A DNA stretch of 64,000 bases from Lamellibrachia satsuma (GCA_033239005.1 BSQZ01000073.1:248001-312000); one strand, 5' to 3'. Shown: positions 1 through 12,306, counted from the stretch's first letter. A program made the numbers and translations. Notes: generated from the letters alone by a model not told the origin.

Positions 1-2304
1 GCTTTATAAAGAGGTATAATTAACTTTTTTCCCTTGTATGTTATGTTTCTTCTAATCAATCCAAGAATTTGATTACCCTTTGAAGCTGCAATACCACACT
101 GCTCTGAAACTTTCATATCAGCGCTTATTGTAACTCCTAAGTCCTTTTCTTTTACAGTAGTACCAAGAACAGTAGCTCCCATTTTATAGTTTACATTCAA
201 GTTCCCATGTCCTGTATGTAGGCATTTACATTTCCCAAAATTGAACAGCATCTGCCATTTCTCAGACCATTTCACTAATCTGTCTAGATCGTTTTGTAAA
301 TGTTGTTTATCACCATCAGTATTAACCTTTCTAAACAGTTTTGTGTCGTCCGCAAATTTCAGTACGTTACTTGTTATACTGTCGTCCAAGTCATTGATAT
401 AAATTAAGAATAATATAGGTCCTAATACTGATCCTTGAGGTACCCCACTCAAAACCGATTTCCAATTTGAAACTTCGCCATCTACTACAACTCGTTGTCT
501 TCTGTCAGTCAGCCATTGTTCTATCCAGTCAGTTATGCTATCCCGATACCATGGGCTTTTAATTTAAGTAGCAATCTTTGATGTGGCACTTTGTCAAAAG
601 CTTTCTGAAAATCTAAGTAGATAATATCTACTGGCGATCCCTCGTCTATCCACTTAGTGATTTCTTCCAAAAACATAACACATTTGTTAAGCATGACCTC
701 GCTTTAAGGAATCCATGTTGAGATGAATTTAATAATTTATGCTTAACGAGGAAGTCCACCATATGGTCTTTAATTAACCTTTCTAATAATTTACAAATCA
801 CTGACGTTAAACTCACTGGTCTGTAATTCTCTGACTTATTTCTCGAACCCTTTTTAAATAATGGTATGATGTTTGCTTCTTTCCATTCAAACGGAACAAC
901 TCCCTCTTTTAATGACAAGTTGAATACTCTTGCAAGTGGTATACTGATTTGATCTACTGTTTCCATTAGTAATTTTGGAGGAATCCCATCCACTCCCGGT
1001 GATTTGTTATCCTTCATTGCCTTTATTTTCCTAGCTACCAATTCTGGAGTTACAACTAACGGTCCTAAATAGTCAGATTTAGTCCCCTGAAATTTAGCAT
1101 CAGCAACTGGTAATGAACTAATATCTTCTTTTGTAAACACTGAACTGAAGTAACCATTTAGGTCTTCCGCCATTAAAAACCCCTGTGATATTATATTTCC
1201 AGCACTGTCTTCTAGAGGTCCAACCTTGTCTTGTACGTTTTGTTTACTCCTGACATATGCATAAAAACTCTTGCTGTCAGTTTTTATGTTACATGCCAGT
1301 TTTTGCTCATAGCTTCTTTTAGATTGTCTGATTTCAGTTGTAGCTGCATTAAGTGCCTCTTTGTATTTTGCATAGTCTTCTTCCTTTCTGGTACGCCTAT
1401 AAACCCTCCACATAGTTTGTTTTAGCATTATTTTTCTAATTGCCTCTTTTGACACGTGTTTCTTTCTACACCGTTTTCCTTGTTTTCGGAAGGGAACAAA
1501 TTTATCAATGATACTCTCAATTTCATATTTTAGAATATTCCAACATTCAATTGCAGTCTTATTCATCAGCATGTTATTCCAATCTAGCTGTGCTAAGTAT
1601 TTTCTCATATCTTTGTAGTTACCTTTGTGGAAGTTTCTCTTGTACGTTTTCTTATTTTTACTTTCTGATTTTACATTGATGTCAAAATGTATTTGATTAT
1701 GGTCACTATTACCCAATGGTTCAAATATTTTTACATTGTCCACTAATTCTTTTTGTGATGACAAAACTATATCTAATACATTTTCTCCCTGGTTGGTTCT
1801 AGTACGTGCTGAGTAAGAAAGCTATCCTGGATTAAACATAGAAATTGTTGATCCTCAATCCCTGTGCTCTCTAGAGAATTCCATTGTATGTGTCCATGGT
1901 TAAAATCTCCCATTATGATACATTCCCTTTACTAACTTCCTTTATAGCGTTTTTATTTTTGTGTTGTCCTCTTCGTTTATGTTTGGACTTCGGTAAACTA
2001 ATCCAACAGTTAATTTTGAATTTCCTGAAACAATTTTGCACCAAACAGCTTCATCGCAATCTGCTTCCCTTTCTAGTTTCATTTCATAAGCCTGAATAGA
2101 TTCTTTAACATATAAAATAACTCCCCCGCCCCTTCTTCCTATTCGATCTTTCCTAAACATTACGTATCCTGTCAGTCCTAATTCAGCATCTGTTATATCT
2201 ATGTTGGCCCATGATTCAGTTATACCAATTATGTGAGGGTCAATATCTTCTACCATAATGTTTAATTCGTTTTCTTATTTACTATGCTCCTTGCATTTAA
2301 ACAT
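1..2304 (-). pseudogene. LINE A ORF2: APE endonuclease and reverse transcriptase, frameshifted
   Basis: ORF2 starts near 2,304 (CLNARSIVNKK). The endonuclease core (2,256-1,942) shows IGITESWA and a GRRGGGVILYVKE segment. After a frameshift the endonuclease ends with GNSDHNQI, the SDH catalytic motif. The longest clean stretch (1,764-646, 372 codons) runs into the RT with NKSPGVDGIPPKLL and the NYRPVSLTS palm motif. After another shift come AFDKVPHQRLLLKLK (about 600-560), GVPQGSVLGPILF (about 460-420) and the intact catalytic FADD at 345-356. The thumb region continues to base 1 (RRNITYKGKKLIIPLYK). Such enzymes nick target DNA and prime reverse transcription there. At least three frameshifts make this copy non-functional. 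Confidence 0.88.
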
Positions 2305-2415
2305 ACGCATCTATAACCTTTTTCAGAGATGTTTTTCGGATGATTTGATATTGGTTTATCTGTGCTAGTGGTCTCTTGTTCTGCTTGAGACACCTCTAGG
2401 TAACCCCCTGCACTT

Positions 2416-3656
2416 CTAGTTTAAAGAATGTTTACTTCCAAAAATATTTGTCATTGTACCCAAGTCGCTATCTACTGCTGCTGAAAGTTTGTCCGCGAAT
2501 ACTGCCGCCCCTTTCCACTTAAATGAAGCCCATCCTTCATGTACATATCACCCCTCCCAACAAAACTTTCCCATAAATCCACAAATCCAACTTCCTCTTC
2601 CCTACACAGCCTCTGGACTAACATGTTAATTGCCATCCCCGACAATTTCGATATTTATGACCCCTCCTGCCCATCACAGGTAAAATCCCTGACAGTATTA
2701 CCTGCTCAACCCGCGTCTGTTTTAGTGTTCTGACCAACTGCCTATATTTCCTAACTATGGCAGTTGTACCCTCCCTCTCTACGTTATTTGTCCCTACATG
2801 TACTAAAACAGATCCACCCTTACCCGAGCCTACGATGTTTTTACCCTCTCAGTTATCGCCTCTATTTTGGCTCCAGGCAAGCAGACCACCACATCATCTC
2901 CCTTGTTTAAGACTCTGTCGGTCTTCCTAACTATCGAATCCCCCACAAACACCCTCGCTCTCTTCCTCACCCCTCTATCACTGCTGCAGAATAACTCTTC
3001 CTTTCGATCCCCTCCATCACATTCTGTCCTGACCCCTTCCCTTCCGTCTCCCCCACTCCCTTCTCCTTCCCTCCTGTCTCCCCTACTCCCCTCTCCTTCA
3101 CTCCGGTTGTTTTCCCTCCCGTCTCCCCCACTCCCTTCTCCTTCCCTCCTGTCTCCGCTACTCCCTCTCCTTCACCCCGGTTGTCTTCCCTCCCGTCTCC
3201 CCATTCCCTTCTCCTTCCCTCCTGTCTCCCTACTCCCCTCTCCTTCACCCCGGTTGTCTTCCCTCCCGTTCCTTTCCTTCCCGTCTCCTTACGTCCTGTC
3301 TCCCTATGACCTGTCACCTTCCCTCCTCTCAGCTTCCTCCCAGGCTGAGGTGAGCTCTCCCTAGCATCTCTTGTGTCTTTCCCCACTTTATCGTCTACTG
3401 TTCCCTCACCGGAACTACTGGCACAACTCCCCTGATCCCTTCCCACCATTGCCACAACGAGCAGTCTCAGCTCTTTCAACTCCACCTCTATTTCCTTCAT
3501 CCTTGCGCATCCCCTACACTCAAAATTAAAACTATCTGCCTGGACCTCAGCCCAGGACTTTTCGCACCCAGACTTGACGAAATCTACCCAGTTACTACAA
3601 CTGCCACAAATTACGTGCCTTGTGGCCTTTAACTGTCGTTTGCACGGGGCCATCAT
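2416..3656 (-). pseudogene. LINE A ORF1: zinc finger plus SGNH-esterase-like protein, frameshifted
   Basis: The ATG is at 3,656 (a second Met follows). The first 50 residues are Cys-rich (CGSC, then CRGC), resembling the PHD-like finger of CR1 ORF1. A short helical segment follows, then a Gly/Lys/Glu/Thr-rich tract encoded by a purine-rich minisatellite (about 3,040-3,290). Further on, in shifted frames, come the marks of an SGNH hydrolase: block I GDS in VFVGDSIVR (about 2,940), VCLPGAKIE, block III-like HVGTNN (about 2,790), and block V MKDGLHLSGKG with the catalytic Asp-x-x-His (2,522-2,533). The frame ends at a TAG at 2,416. Single-base indels near 2,836 and 2,510 break it. The esterase is thought to serve the LINE ribonucleoprotein, with an uncertain role. 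Domain identity is well supported; function in this copy is lost. Confidence 0.8.
3040..3290. repeat. Pyrimidine-rich minisatellite inside LINE ORF1
   Basis: Imperfect repeats of CCCTCCCGTCTCCCC and CTCCTTC words on the plus strand, purine-rich on the coding (minus) strand. It encodes the Gly/Lys/Glu-rich linker of LINE A ORF1. The left edge of the 23-kb duplication falls inside it (near 3,101). Confidence 0.75.
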
Positions 3657-3928
3657 ACAAGTTTACAGGATGATCTAGATAAATGAGTTAAATGGTCAGA
3701 AAAATAGCAAATGTTATTAAATTTTGAGAAGTGTAAATGCATACACATAGGACATGGAAACATGGATGAAGAATATAAAATGGGGGATGCTGTACTAGGT
3801 AGAACCACACAAGAAAAGGACTTAGGAGTAATATTTAGTGCTGACATGAAAGTTTTAGAGCAATGTGGGATTGCTGCTTCGAAAGGAAATCAAATTCTAG
3901 GGCTAATTAGGAGAACTATCACGTATAA

Positions 3929-4880
3929 GGGTGTGTTTCAAAATGTGTCTCACCAGACCCCCAAAATTAAAATCATTATCGAGGCAAAACTATTCATTGT
4001 TTCTAATACCCATATAAATACTCTTTCAAGAACAACTTTCAGTTTGCCAATATCTTGTTCGATGTTGATTTTATAGCCTTTTTTCTAATCGAAACTGGAG
4101 AAAATTTATGTGAGTTTTGGTGTCGGATGGACATTGCTAATAAATAAAAAAAAAAATTGTGCTGAGATCTTTGATATTATAATTGCCCCAAATTATGATA
4201 AAAACTGTTGGCAAATAATTTCCAATCTAAATTGGCCAATCATACTCCCTCATTCTTTGGGATAATTAACATAATTTATGCAAGTCGCTTAGAAATTATA
4301 ATTTTTCATCCAAAAAGTTTTCTCAAAATACAGATAAACATTTTTGGTATGGAAAAATACATTAAGCTATCAATTTTTATGGTAAAGTTTGTCTACATAG
4401 TGAAAAAAAATGGATTTGACTCCTTCCCTACCGAATATCATAAGACAAAAAAGTTTCCATCCGACACAAAAACCCTGTCCATCTGACACTAAAACTTCCA
4501 TCCACAACGAAAACCAACAGGGATCAGATGTAAAAAATTTTTTGGATGCCCTGAAGTTAATTAGTTTATTAATTGCTCCATAGAGGTCTCTCTCTGGTTA
4601 ATTATGCCAACAGGGGACAGCATTAGTACCTTTTTGCATGCTGCCATTTGCATCACAAAAGAAATTTTCTTCAGTTCCTTGCAATCAGACCTTGACATGA
4701 AAAACTAGATGTTGGAGAACTTACTTCCATTGGTAAGGTATTAACTACAAAAAAAATCTTTTCTAGCAATAATTAGTTGAAGTTGCAAAAAATATGATTA
4801 AAAGTGAGATCATTTAAAACAGTGCTGGAACCTGCAAGAAATTCATTAGAGTGAAGACAAAATAAAAGCGAAGTGGATAT

Positions 4881-4920
<40 letters not shown>

Positions 4921-5902
4921 GAGAATATAACTACTGGTTCATAGGAATTGTCTCCCATGTTGCAGAAGACTCTGATGATGTTCAGATTTCCGCAACAAGA
5001 ATGACTTTTCTGTCATTAAGAAGTAGATCTTGTTTCACCAAATGGTTGAAAAACCCCAAAACGCTGGTTCCTCCAGCAGAACATGTGGTGTAAAAATATC
5101 TCATTCAGATTTTGTACAAATTAACCAAGAATTTTGCAAATATTTCTTGCAAGAGTGAACATGGTGAAGCAATGAGAAACTGCATTGTTAAGAATTGTAT
5201 CCATAGTTTTTGAGCAAAAGCCAAACCTTAGTTTGTTGAAAATAGACCACATGTATATGTAGGCCTATGTACACTGACACAGCCTTTGCATGGCATTTAG
5301 ATGACATTTCAATGTTCAATTTTCAATGAGTCACATTAATAACACAGTTATTATATGATATCAAAATAAGATGTTGATGTGTTACTGGGTATCTATGACT
5401 TCTAATTGTGAGTTCTTTGGCTAACATGGGTTTCGGTGTCGGATGGACATTTTATCAACTGATGGATTTAACAGTTTATCATCCAAAAAAGAGGAACCAG
5501 AGCAAGCTTTTCTACAACATTTGTCAAGGAAACATGTGGATTATGGGGGTGAAAATGCTGTTTTGTATTTCAATATCTGATGATTCCATCCGACGCCAAA
5601 AACATTTCCATCTGACACCAAAACAAATCACACCCAAGACGGAAAGGGGTTAATCTGAAAAATATTAATTATCATGCCAGGTATTTGTTACCTTCTCTGG
5701 TTCTTGATGAGTCTGTTTAAAGGGGCTGTCATGACAAAAGGGGTTAATTCTGATATCTGGTTACTGGTGCTATGAGGAGAGCTCTTCTAGCCATATCTAT
5801 CCCAAACAACAACCACTCTTTACCTAGAGTGAGAACAGTGGTATGAGACCATGAATTTTTCAATTCCATCCAACACCATAATGGGCATTTTGAAACACAC
5901 CC
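3929..5902. mobile_element. 2-kb non-autonomous terminal-inverted-repeat element inside LINE B
   Basis: It begins GGGTGTGTTTCAAAATG (3,929-3,945) and ends with the exact reverse complement (5,886-5,902), a perfect 17-bp terminal inverted repeat. It interrupts the LINE B reading frame, and removing it with one copy of a flanking TA restores a continuous frame. Flanks read TA-A-[element]-A-TA, so a TA target-site duplication is likely but not certain. No transposase is seen inside. The interior holds a (TA)n tract and at least seven copies, in both orientations, of a motif close to TCCATCYGACACCAAAA (about 4,115; 4,456; 4,478; 4,496; 5,431; 5,585; 5,607; 5,866), which could be transposase-binding sites. 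The superfamily is not assigned. Confidence 0.72.
4880..4917. repeat. (TA)n microsatellite
   Basis: About 19 TA dinucleotides inside the TIR element. The matching tract in unit 2 (28,076-28,121) is slightly longer. Confidence 0.9.
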
Positions 5903-6490
5903 ATAGGGAGAAACAGCTAATTGTACCCCTATACAAAGCAATAGTTAGACCACACTTGGAATATTGTATTCAAGCATGGAGGCTGTATTGTAAAAAGGAC
6001 ATAGACAAGCTAAAAAGAATACGATGAAGAGCAACTAAAATGATTCCAGAATTGAGAGACCTTAGTTACGAAAGCCACTTATTACAATGTGGTTTGACAA
6101 CACTAGAGACCAGGAGACTAAGAGGAGACCAAATAGAAGTGTTTAAAATAGTGAACGGTTATGAGGATGTTGATAGGAATATATTCTTCAAACTTAAAGA
6201 AGGCAGTAGAACCAGAACACACAAAACAGCATCAGTTAAGGTGCAGTGTAGGTTGGACAAGAGAAAGTACTCTTTTTCACAGAGGGTGATAAATGAATGG
6301 AACAAACTGCCAAATGATTGTGTTAATACTAGTAGTGTGAATATGTTTAAAAATAGAATTGATAGATATCTGATAAAGACGGCTACACATAGATGAGAAA
6401 ATTGTTGGACTCTCGATAAGCCAATGGCTTCCTTGTCCACTTGCCATCTGGACAGGGTTGAAAAAAATAATGATTTTGATTTTTTTTAAA

Positions 6491-8700
6491 CCTGGTATAT
6501 AGACATTTATATAGATGTTTAAATTTGTAAACTTTTTTAAACGTGTTCTATTCAAATCGATTTGGGTTCTTGTCTTAACAGAAGGTACATGATTTTTGCT
6601 TATATAAAGACATTAGACAATGTCCACAAGGCCTCACCCCCTGTGCTGCATAATCTGTCTTGGAAAGGAAAGCATGCAGTGTGTCTGTGGCTGTAGCAGT
6701 GCTTATTATTGTTTGCTGAGAGGGTGGATTAGCACCTGTCCAGGGCTTTGTGTATTCTAAGGGTCTCTAACCAGAATACAAACTGGTACAGTATTAAACA
6801 ACTGAGTCAACATACTGAATTGGTAACAACTAGCACAAGCTCTAAGTGGACTTCAACTCAGGGTTTCTGACTTGAAAAGATACTTCCTCTGGAAGACAAG
6901 TTTGTGTGGCTTCACTGCATTCAGAAAGGGAATAGCTCAAACATACACAATGTCATAAAATATTTGACTATCTGGTGTCAATACAGCTACACAAGTGTGC
7001 ACACTTTGTGTTTTGTATTAAAAAACATACAAAACTTTGTTGATCTCGACTCTTGTAAACAATTATTTGTGTTAAATTCATATAAATGAGCGATTAAAAA
7101 AACCGGAAGTAAAAAAAATCATAAATCAACAATTTTTTTGGAGTGATTTAAATCATGATTTAAATCAATGATTTAAATCATGATTTAAATCAAATGATTT
7201 AAATCAAACAACCCTGCATCTGGAACTTGTTGTTTGGGATGGCAATCTTGTTAATTTTCCCGCATTGCTAATATCGGGCCTTTACCAAAACCAAAAGCTA
7301 AGCAAAGCCTCAAAGCCAAGCCCAAGCTAATGCAAAGGGTCAAACACAATCAACTATAGCAATAGGCTATAGCCATCGACTAGTATGACTTCTTTTCGTC
7401 GTTCGATAATCAAAGGCATTTCACTCAAAATGACTTGCCTAATAAACTGTTTGTGCTCAATCGAATAAATAACTTTGGTGATTTAGAATATCGTACTCTA
7501 GTGCAGTGCCAGTTATCACTTCGGCATTATAGGTATGTGAGAATGACCTACTTATCGCTCTACGCGATGTGCCTCAATACCTGTGATCAGAGCGCCAAAG
7601 CATGGCATGCGATGCACCCGCTTTCGGTGTATGTAGTTCGTTTAATATTACAGTTAATAGGGAACGCAAAGTGTGATGACACAGTCCGCAGCCTCCCCTG
7701 CCTCCTCGTTTTCGAATTTTATCAATGGGTGCGTTAGAAGTGGAAAAAAAATTCAACAAAATATTTGGTCATAAAAGTCATCCATGCTTGACCCGAAGGT
7801 ACATAACTCGTGTCTTGAAAACATAAATAAAGCGTAATATATATATTTATCCACATCTGTGCCAAATAGTATGAAAATCTATCGATTCCCAAATGTTTCT
7901 TTAGGCTGCGCACAAAGTAAGAGAGTACCCAGAAATAGGCAAGGCCGCCATTTCCCAGAATTTTCAGCGATTTTTCAGCAGTATAAAATGCCTTCCAAAA
8001 CCTTCATATCGAACAGATTTAAGATAAATATGGCATAGAAATTAATTTAAATACTATTTAATATGTTCTGAACATGTCTGCTTCTTAAATTATACATCTA
8101 TGGCGCAGATGTTTGATGATTTTATTAAGCCTTTTTTCTGCAGTTTGTCTGATCGAGTTTGTCATTCAGGTCACGTGACCGATTTCCCCCAACTTGATTG
8201 GCTGAGAGTCTTGCTTACAAACACAATCCACCATGTGCTTCATTGTGCTTGGGTTGTTTTGTCATGTTTGTAGTAATTAAATAGGAGTTTGTGACAACTG
8301 AATAGATAATTTTGATTGACTTTTAATGACAATGCAATTGGTCAAAGCACTACAGAGTGAAACAACAAAGAAATGCATGCAAACAATGAATTTCAGCTAG
8401 GTTATTATTTATTTCATTTTTATTACATCGTTAATATTTCACCCAATAAGCGGTCTTGTTACATGCTTAATCACGTTGGCTAGGGATGGCAAGATGGCAC
8501 TTGCATCTCTAATCTGCGTAATAAAACGCCAGTGCTTATTCCACATGAAAATCCTACACAGAAATTGTTTATACTGTCAAACGAAACGTTTGACAGCATT
8601 GCCAAATAGTATGGCTGCAGCGATGGATCGTGTTGTTTACCTCGCCGATGCCAGTCATAAACGTGGTTATGGCACTTAGATATAAATTCATCATGATCTC
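6491..8700. other. Non-genic stretch with AT-rich palindromic array
   Basis: No convincing coding region was found. Short open frames here, for example 7,435-7,737, have no recognisable motif and are not conserved in frame in unit 2 (30,645-31,032). The stretch carries the ATTTAAATCA array at 7,144-7,208 and a weak internal repeat of AAAGCCAAGCCCAAGC (about 7,300-7,335). It could be a decayed DNA transposon. Confidence 0.5.
7144..7208. repeat. Palindromic TGATTTAAATCA array
   Basis: Five or so copies of the self-complementary word TGATTTAAATCA/ATGATTTAAATC follow each other, so the region can fold into alternative hairpins. Unit 2 has one extra partial copy (30,325-30,400). Similar arrays occur near the ends of some DNA transposons, but no partner end was found. 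Confidence 0.8.
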
Positions 8701-9325
8701 ATGCACATTGGATCCTGCCAATACCGGCCCTTCAAAGTGGCATCAACTGTTAAGGAGCAAGCAGGCAAGGGCAGGGGCAAAACTTCTGCCAAGATGCCAC
8801 CAAAACACTTTGCAAAAGCTACTGCTTCTAACGTCAAGCAACATGATGTCATTGATGAGGACGACACGTCAGGCACACCTCAATGCGCAAACATCACGAC
8901 TGCTCATAGATTGTGTTGGATGTCGGAAAACAAGAGTTGTGTAAGGCAGAAGACAACTGTCAGAACGACAGAAAACTACGTTTGCTATGCTACTGTCACA
9001 GTTTGACTACATTTGTGGTAGCCACATCACACCGCCGAGTCACTCACTGCATGGCGCCGTCGTAGTTATCAACTCTTCAAGCCTAATACAATAGAAGCCC
9101 CATTCTACAGCTCTGCCCTGGGTTGAGGGAACATATGATTTTACTCATTGCTGTGGAGTAGAATGGGCTGAAAGAGACGCGAAGCTGAAACAAAGTTTCA
9201 AAACAGTGTTTCCCATCTGTGCTGGGTGCAGCAGGGATGGCTATGTGAAAGATGTGAATCACAGTTGGAACATTTCTGGCGAAAGCGTGTTGCGTCACAT
9301 TGTAATTTTTAAAGATTTAGTTTAA
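8701..9325 (+). pseudogene. Cys-rich coding remnant, unidentified
   Basis: Two plus-strand frames separated by a shift look protein-like. The first (8,701-9,006) has a basic stretch then GTPQCANITTAHR and further Cys residues. The second (9,098-9,325, about 75 codons to a TAA) includes FTHCCGVEWAERDAKLKQSF and FPICAGCSRDGY, with CC...CxxC spacing like a zinc-binding domain. Unit 2 keeps the same sequence (about 31,915-32,525), where an extra A near 32,375 shifts the frame and three bases (one codon) are missing near 32,433. I do not recognise the family with confidence. It resembles the Cys-rich C-termini of mobile-element-associated proteins. Treat it as a decayed fragment. Confidence 0.3.
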
Positions 9326-12117
9326 CAGTATTCGTTGTTTTAATTAAACCAACTTTATTACATGATATCTACATTCAGCACTGGCTATTGCCATTGTGCA
9401 GACACTTTATCTTTATTTCAGTGTAATAAAGTGTGTCCATAAATTTACTGTAGTGTTAACAAAAAATATAATATAAACAAATATTTCCCTACCTACCCTA
9501 CCTACCCTAAGTTTTTTGGGCCCATTACCTGAAACACAAAATGTTTTTGTTTAGGCCTTACAAATGTTATATGGTGTGAACAGGATAGCATCACAGCATG
9601 AGGATGGGCTGTTTATGAGCTATCTTCACTACAAATTTGACCAAAATATTCCAACTATTAAGAAAGTTATGAAAATTTCTAGACTGTCTGGCCTTTGTTT
9701 CTACTGAAATCGCTAATTAATTGATTATTAATTAATTAATAATTAATTAATCAATTAATCTCATTAAAATACTTCAGGTTTCTTATACTTTTAATAAGCT
9801 ATCAGATGGTATTTACTTTTTGCCTATAGGTTGAAAATTGAGGAAGCATGTGTCATTTTGAACTTATGTTTCTCATCAAACGCCACGAAAAGGTCACAAC
9901 CTTTTTTATGTTTTTCCATTAAAACAAAGGTCAACCTTTTTAGCAACTTTACAACATTTAAATTAACACAACTTCCACAATATTAGGCCTATTAAAATAT
10001 ATTTACACCACTGGAAACCTTTCCAATGATGTGAGTTAAAGTGATATCCAACAAACTTCATTTCGACTTGTTAAGCCGCCATGGCATTGGCATCGTGATT
10101 GTGTGTGAAGATTACACGCTTTATCACTTCTTATGACTTATCACTTGACTCTTGGTGTCGTTTAAGAGTTTAACGACCAACAGTAACATTTACCTTTATT
10201 ATGTTATTTTTTTTCAAGATTACCCTTTGCATATCGTATGCAGAGGAGATACCATCAGCGTCCAGACTACATTCGAATAACCAGCTTCGAATCCTAATCG
10301 AGACGCTTCAGAATTCCCGTGTTTCGATGTAATCGGTCAATCGACTCTATGATTGTATCAATGATTTTTGCAAAACTTTTAAACTTACCGAACTGTTGGC
10401 AGCCTTAACACTCATTACCTACAATGACCTTACCTGAAATATAACGAATAACTGCTGTATTTCGACTTTACCGTGCAGTTATAACGCTGCAGAAGTAACA
10501 ACCACTTTTTCAAAGCGCATATTTTTCCGCTTTAAAGTGACCAGTTTCCCAACAAGACACCAGGGGCAGCACTTCAAGTCATTTATATTTCTACCGTGGA
10601 CAGCGCATTACGCACTGGTAAGCATTTAGGGCAAGGTGGGGCATGTCCGCGCGTCTAAAGTACAATGTATCATAGCTAATGACCTGTTTATGCCGGAAGG
10701 GTAACATTTCGACTTGTTAATCTGTACATTTAGTAGTTTACTATTACTAGTTACCAAAATTCAACTCCACTAAGACTGCATGTGTTTTCAATGTGTATTG
10801 ATTACTGGTGTGCAGATATGCCCAGAATACTTGGGCATATCCACACAGGCATGCGCGAATATACATCGAGTATTTCAGGCCTTTGCTACACAGCAGAATA
10901 CGAACACTAATGGTAAATTTCAGGCTGCACAACATCATATAGCTTGTGAGGTGTATCCATAAGTATTTTTGGGGTCAACTGCGTCCATATAAATGATATA
11001 AACATAACCAGCTGTAGTTTATGTAATACAGCGGCCTAAACGTGGTGAAGTGGGTGGGTGATATTGGTCTGTCTCAATTACAGCGCACAAGGAAAGCCAT
11101 GCGACGAAGAAAACCATAAGAACACACAATAAAAACTAAACTATCGTGTTATAAGTTTGTTTTCTGTCTTTAACGCATCCCACCTCAAAATCCCACTTCC
11201 CACCTATTTTTAAACCAACCTCCCACCCCTCAATACATTTCCAGTATACCATTCTAGAGACAAATTCCACTTCAATGAACTTCTATAGCGCTTAAATCCT
11301 CAAGAACTTAACTTAAAACGTAAAACATGAAAATTATATATGTAAAAGCACGTCTTCTGCAATAGTATATAACATTACTAGGGTTGGCAAGTATTGTCTG
11401 TCAGTATGTCGGCAAGTTAATTTATACCGTTAGACTGTCGTAAACAACATGTGCATTTAACAAATCTTGACAATATTTTTGTCAAAGTACTTTGTAACAT
11501 TAATAACATTTCCAATGAATCGCTGGTCAACACACGCGAAGGTAAGCCACGTGAATTAGGGTAATTGACTAGATAATTACTTTATTGTTCCTCAATTTGC
11601 GGCGTAAAGCACGAAGGATTTTTCTATAGACTATTTCTAAGAAGTTTTGTGAAACTTGTACCACACGATGGTTTATAGGAGAGATTTGGTGCACAACTGA
11701 TTCATATCTCACTGATCGACACGGCGATTACCGAGCTAATCACCGACGATTCGATGGTAGCACTGAAAGCGATCGTGAGAATTCAATGGAAGGCGATTAG
11801 CCGGATCACATGCAGGTTCTGGCCAAATATGCAACGTGGACGGCAAAGATAATCACACCTCAGACACGGCATTGATCTCTCACGTGGATTGGCTTCATCG
11901 CGTGATTAAAGCTCATGGTATGGACAATGCTAATTAAACGAAAGCATCGAAACGTGAAAATACTCTTGTTGAAATACAGCTCTGCAGGTTGTTCGCACGC
12001 GTGCATGCATGCAGACGGCATGTGATCTGGTCGGACTAACCGGTAGGTAGGTAACCTTTCATGTAGTCACTTATTAACTCGTGCGTTTGTTATTCCATTC
12101 CCATGGGAAGTTTAACA
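9326..12117. other. Non-genic stretch upstream of the pogo element
   Basis: No supported gene. Visible structures are CCCTACCTACCCTACCTACC (about 9,486-9,505) and an AT-only quasi-palindrome built of ATTAATTGATTATTAATTAA and its near reverse complement (about 9,713-9,760). The 2.3 kb after that has no repeat or open frame I can support. It is nearly identical in unit 2 (32,525-35,318). Confidence 0.5.
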
Positions 12118-12119
12118 TA

Positions 12120-12148
12120 GAGTAGCTTGGGGCATAACGCCCAGTTTT
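12120..12148 (+). repeat. Left terminal inverted repeat of the pogo element
   Basis: Begins GAGTAGCTTGGGGCATAACG and continues CCCAGTTTT. Preceded by the TA target site at 12,118-12,119. Confidence 0.92.
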
Positions 12149-12306
12149 TTGGGACATCGGCTACTGGAAAGAATCCTTTTGGTATATCTGTTTTATGTTC
12201 AATTGATTATCTAGTTTATTATCTTAGGTACATTCCGTGTGTTAACATTTTTAATGTACCTTGTCTCTGAAAAAAGTTGTAATCGTTTTAGCGGAGGTCC
12301 TACATA

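Larger units (their letters stand above)
1..3656 (-). mobile_element. CR1-like LINE (LINE A), near full length, broken, 3' end outside window
   Basis: A non-LTR retrotransposon on the minus strand. In transcription order it holds ORF1 (3,656-2,416) with a zinc finger and an SGNH-esterase-like domain, then ORF2 (about 2,304 to the window edge) with an APE-type endonuclease and reverse transcriptase. The zinc finger plus esterase in ORF1 is a known layout of CR1-clade LINEs. Frameshifts and in-frame stops occur in both ORFs, so this copy looks dead. Its ORF1 start abuts LINE B, which runs the other way from about 3,657. No 5' UTR is recognisable, and the 3' tail lies left of base 1. Confidence 0.88.
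3657..6490 (+). mobile_element. 5'-truncated CR1-like LINE (LINE B), split by a TIR element
   Basis: The plus strand encodes the C-terminal part of a CR1-like ORF2. The first part (3,657-3,928) reads LQDDLDK, KWSEK, NFEKCKC, EKDLGVIFSADMKV and GNQILGLIRRTITY. The second part (5,906-6,396) reads EKQLIVPLYKAIVRPHLEYC and continues through ETRRLRGDQIEVFKIVNGYE to SVNMFKNRIDRYL and a stop. The 3' tail (DKPMASLS-like, then an AATAATGATTTTGATT stretch) ends near 6,490. The RT catalytic core is missing, so this is a classic 5' truncation. It is a different subfamily from LINE A: the overlapping RT segment differs at many residues. Confidence 0.85.

Noticed and set aside
1..6490. LINE A (minus) and LINE B (plus) as one twin-priming inversion
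   Set aside because: The head-to-head junction at 3,656 fits, but both halves contain the same RT segment with many residue differences, so they are separate insertions from different subfamilies.
7435..7737. 100-codon plus-strand frame
   Set aside because: The frame is not kept in unit 2, there are no motifs, and composition is like the surroundings.
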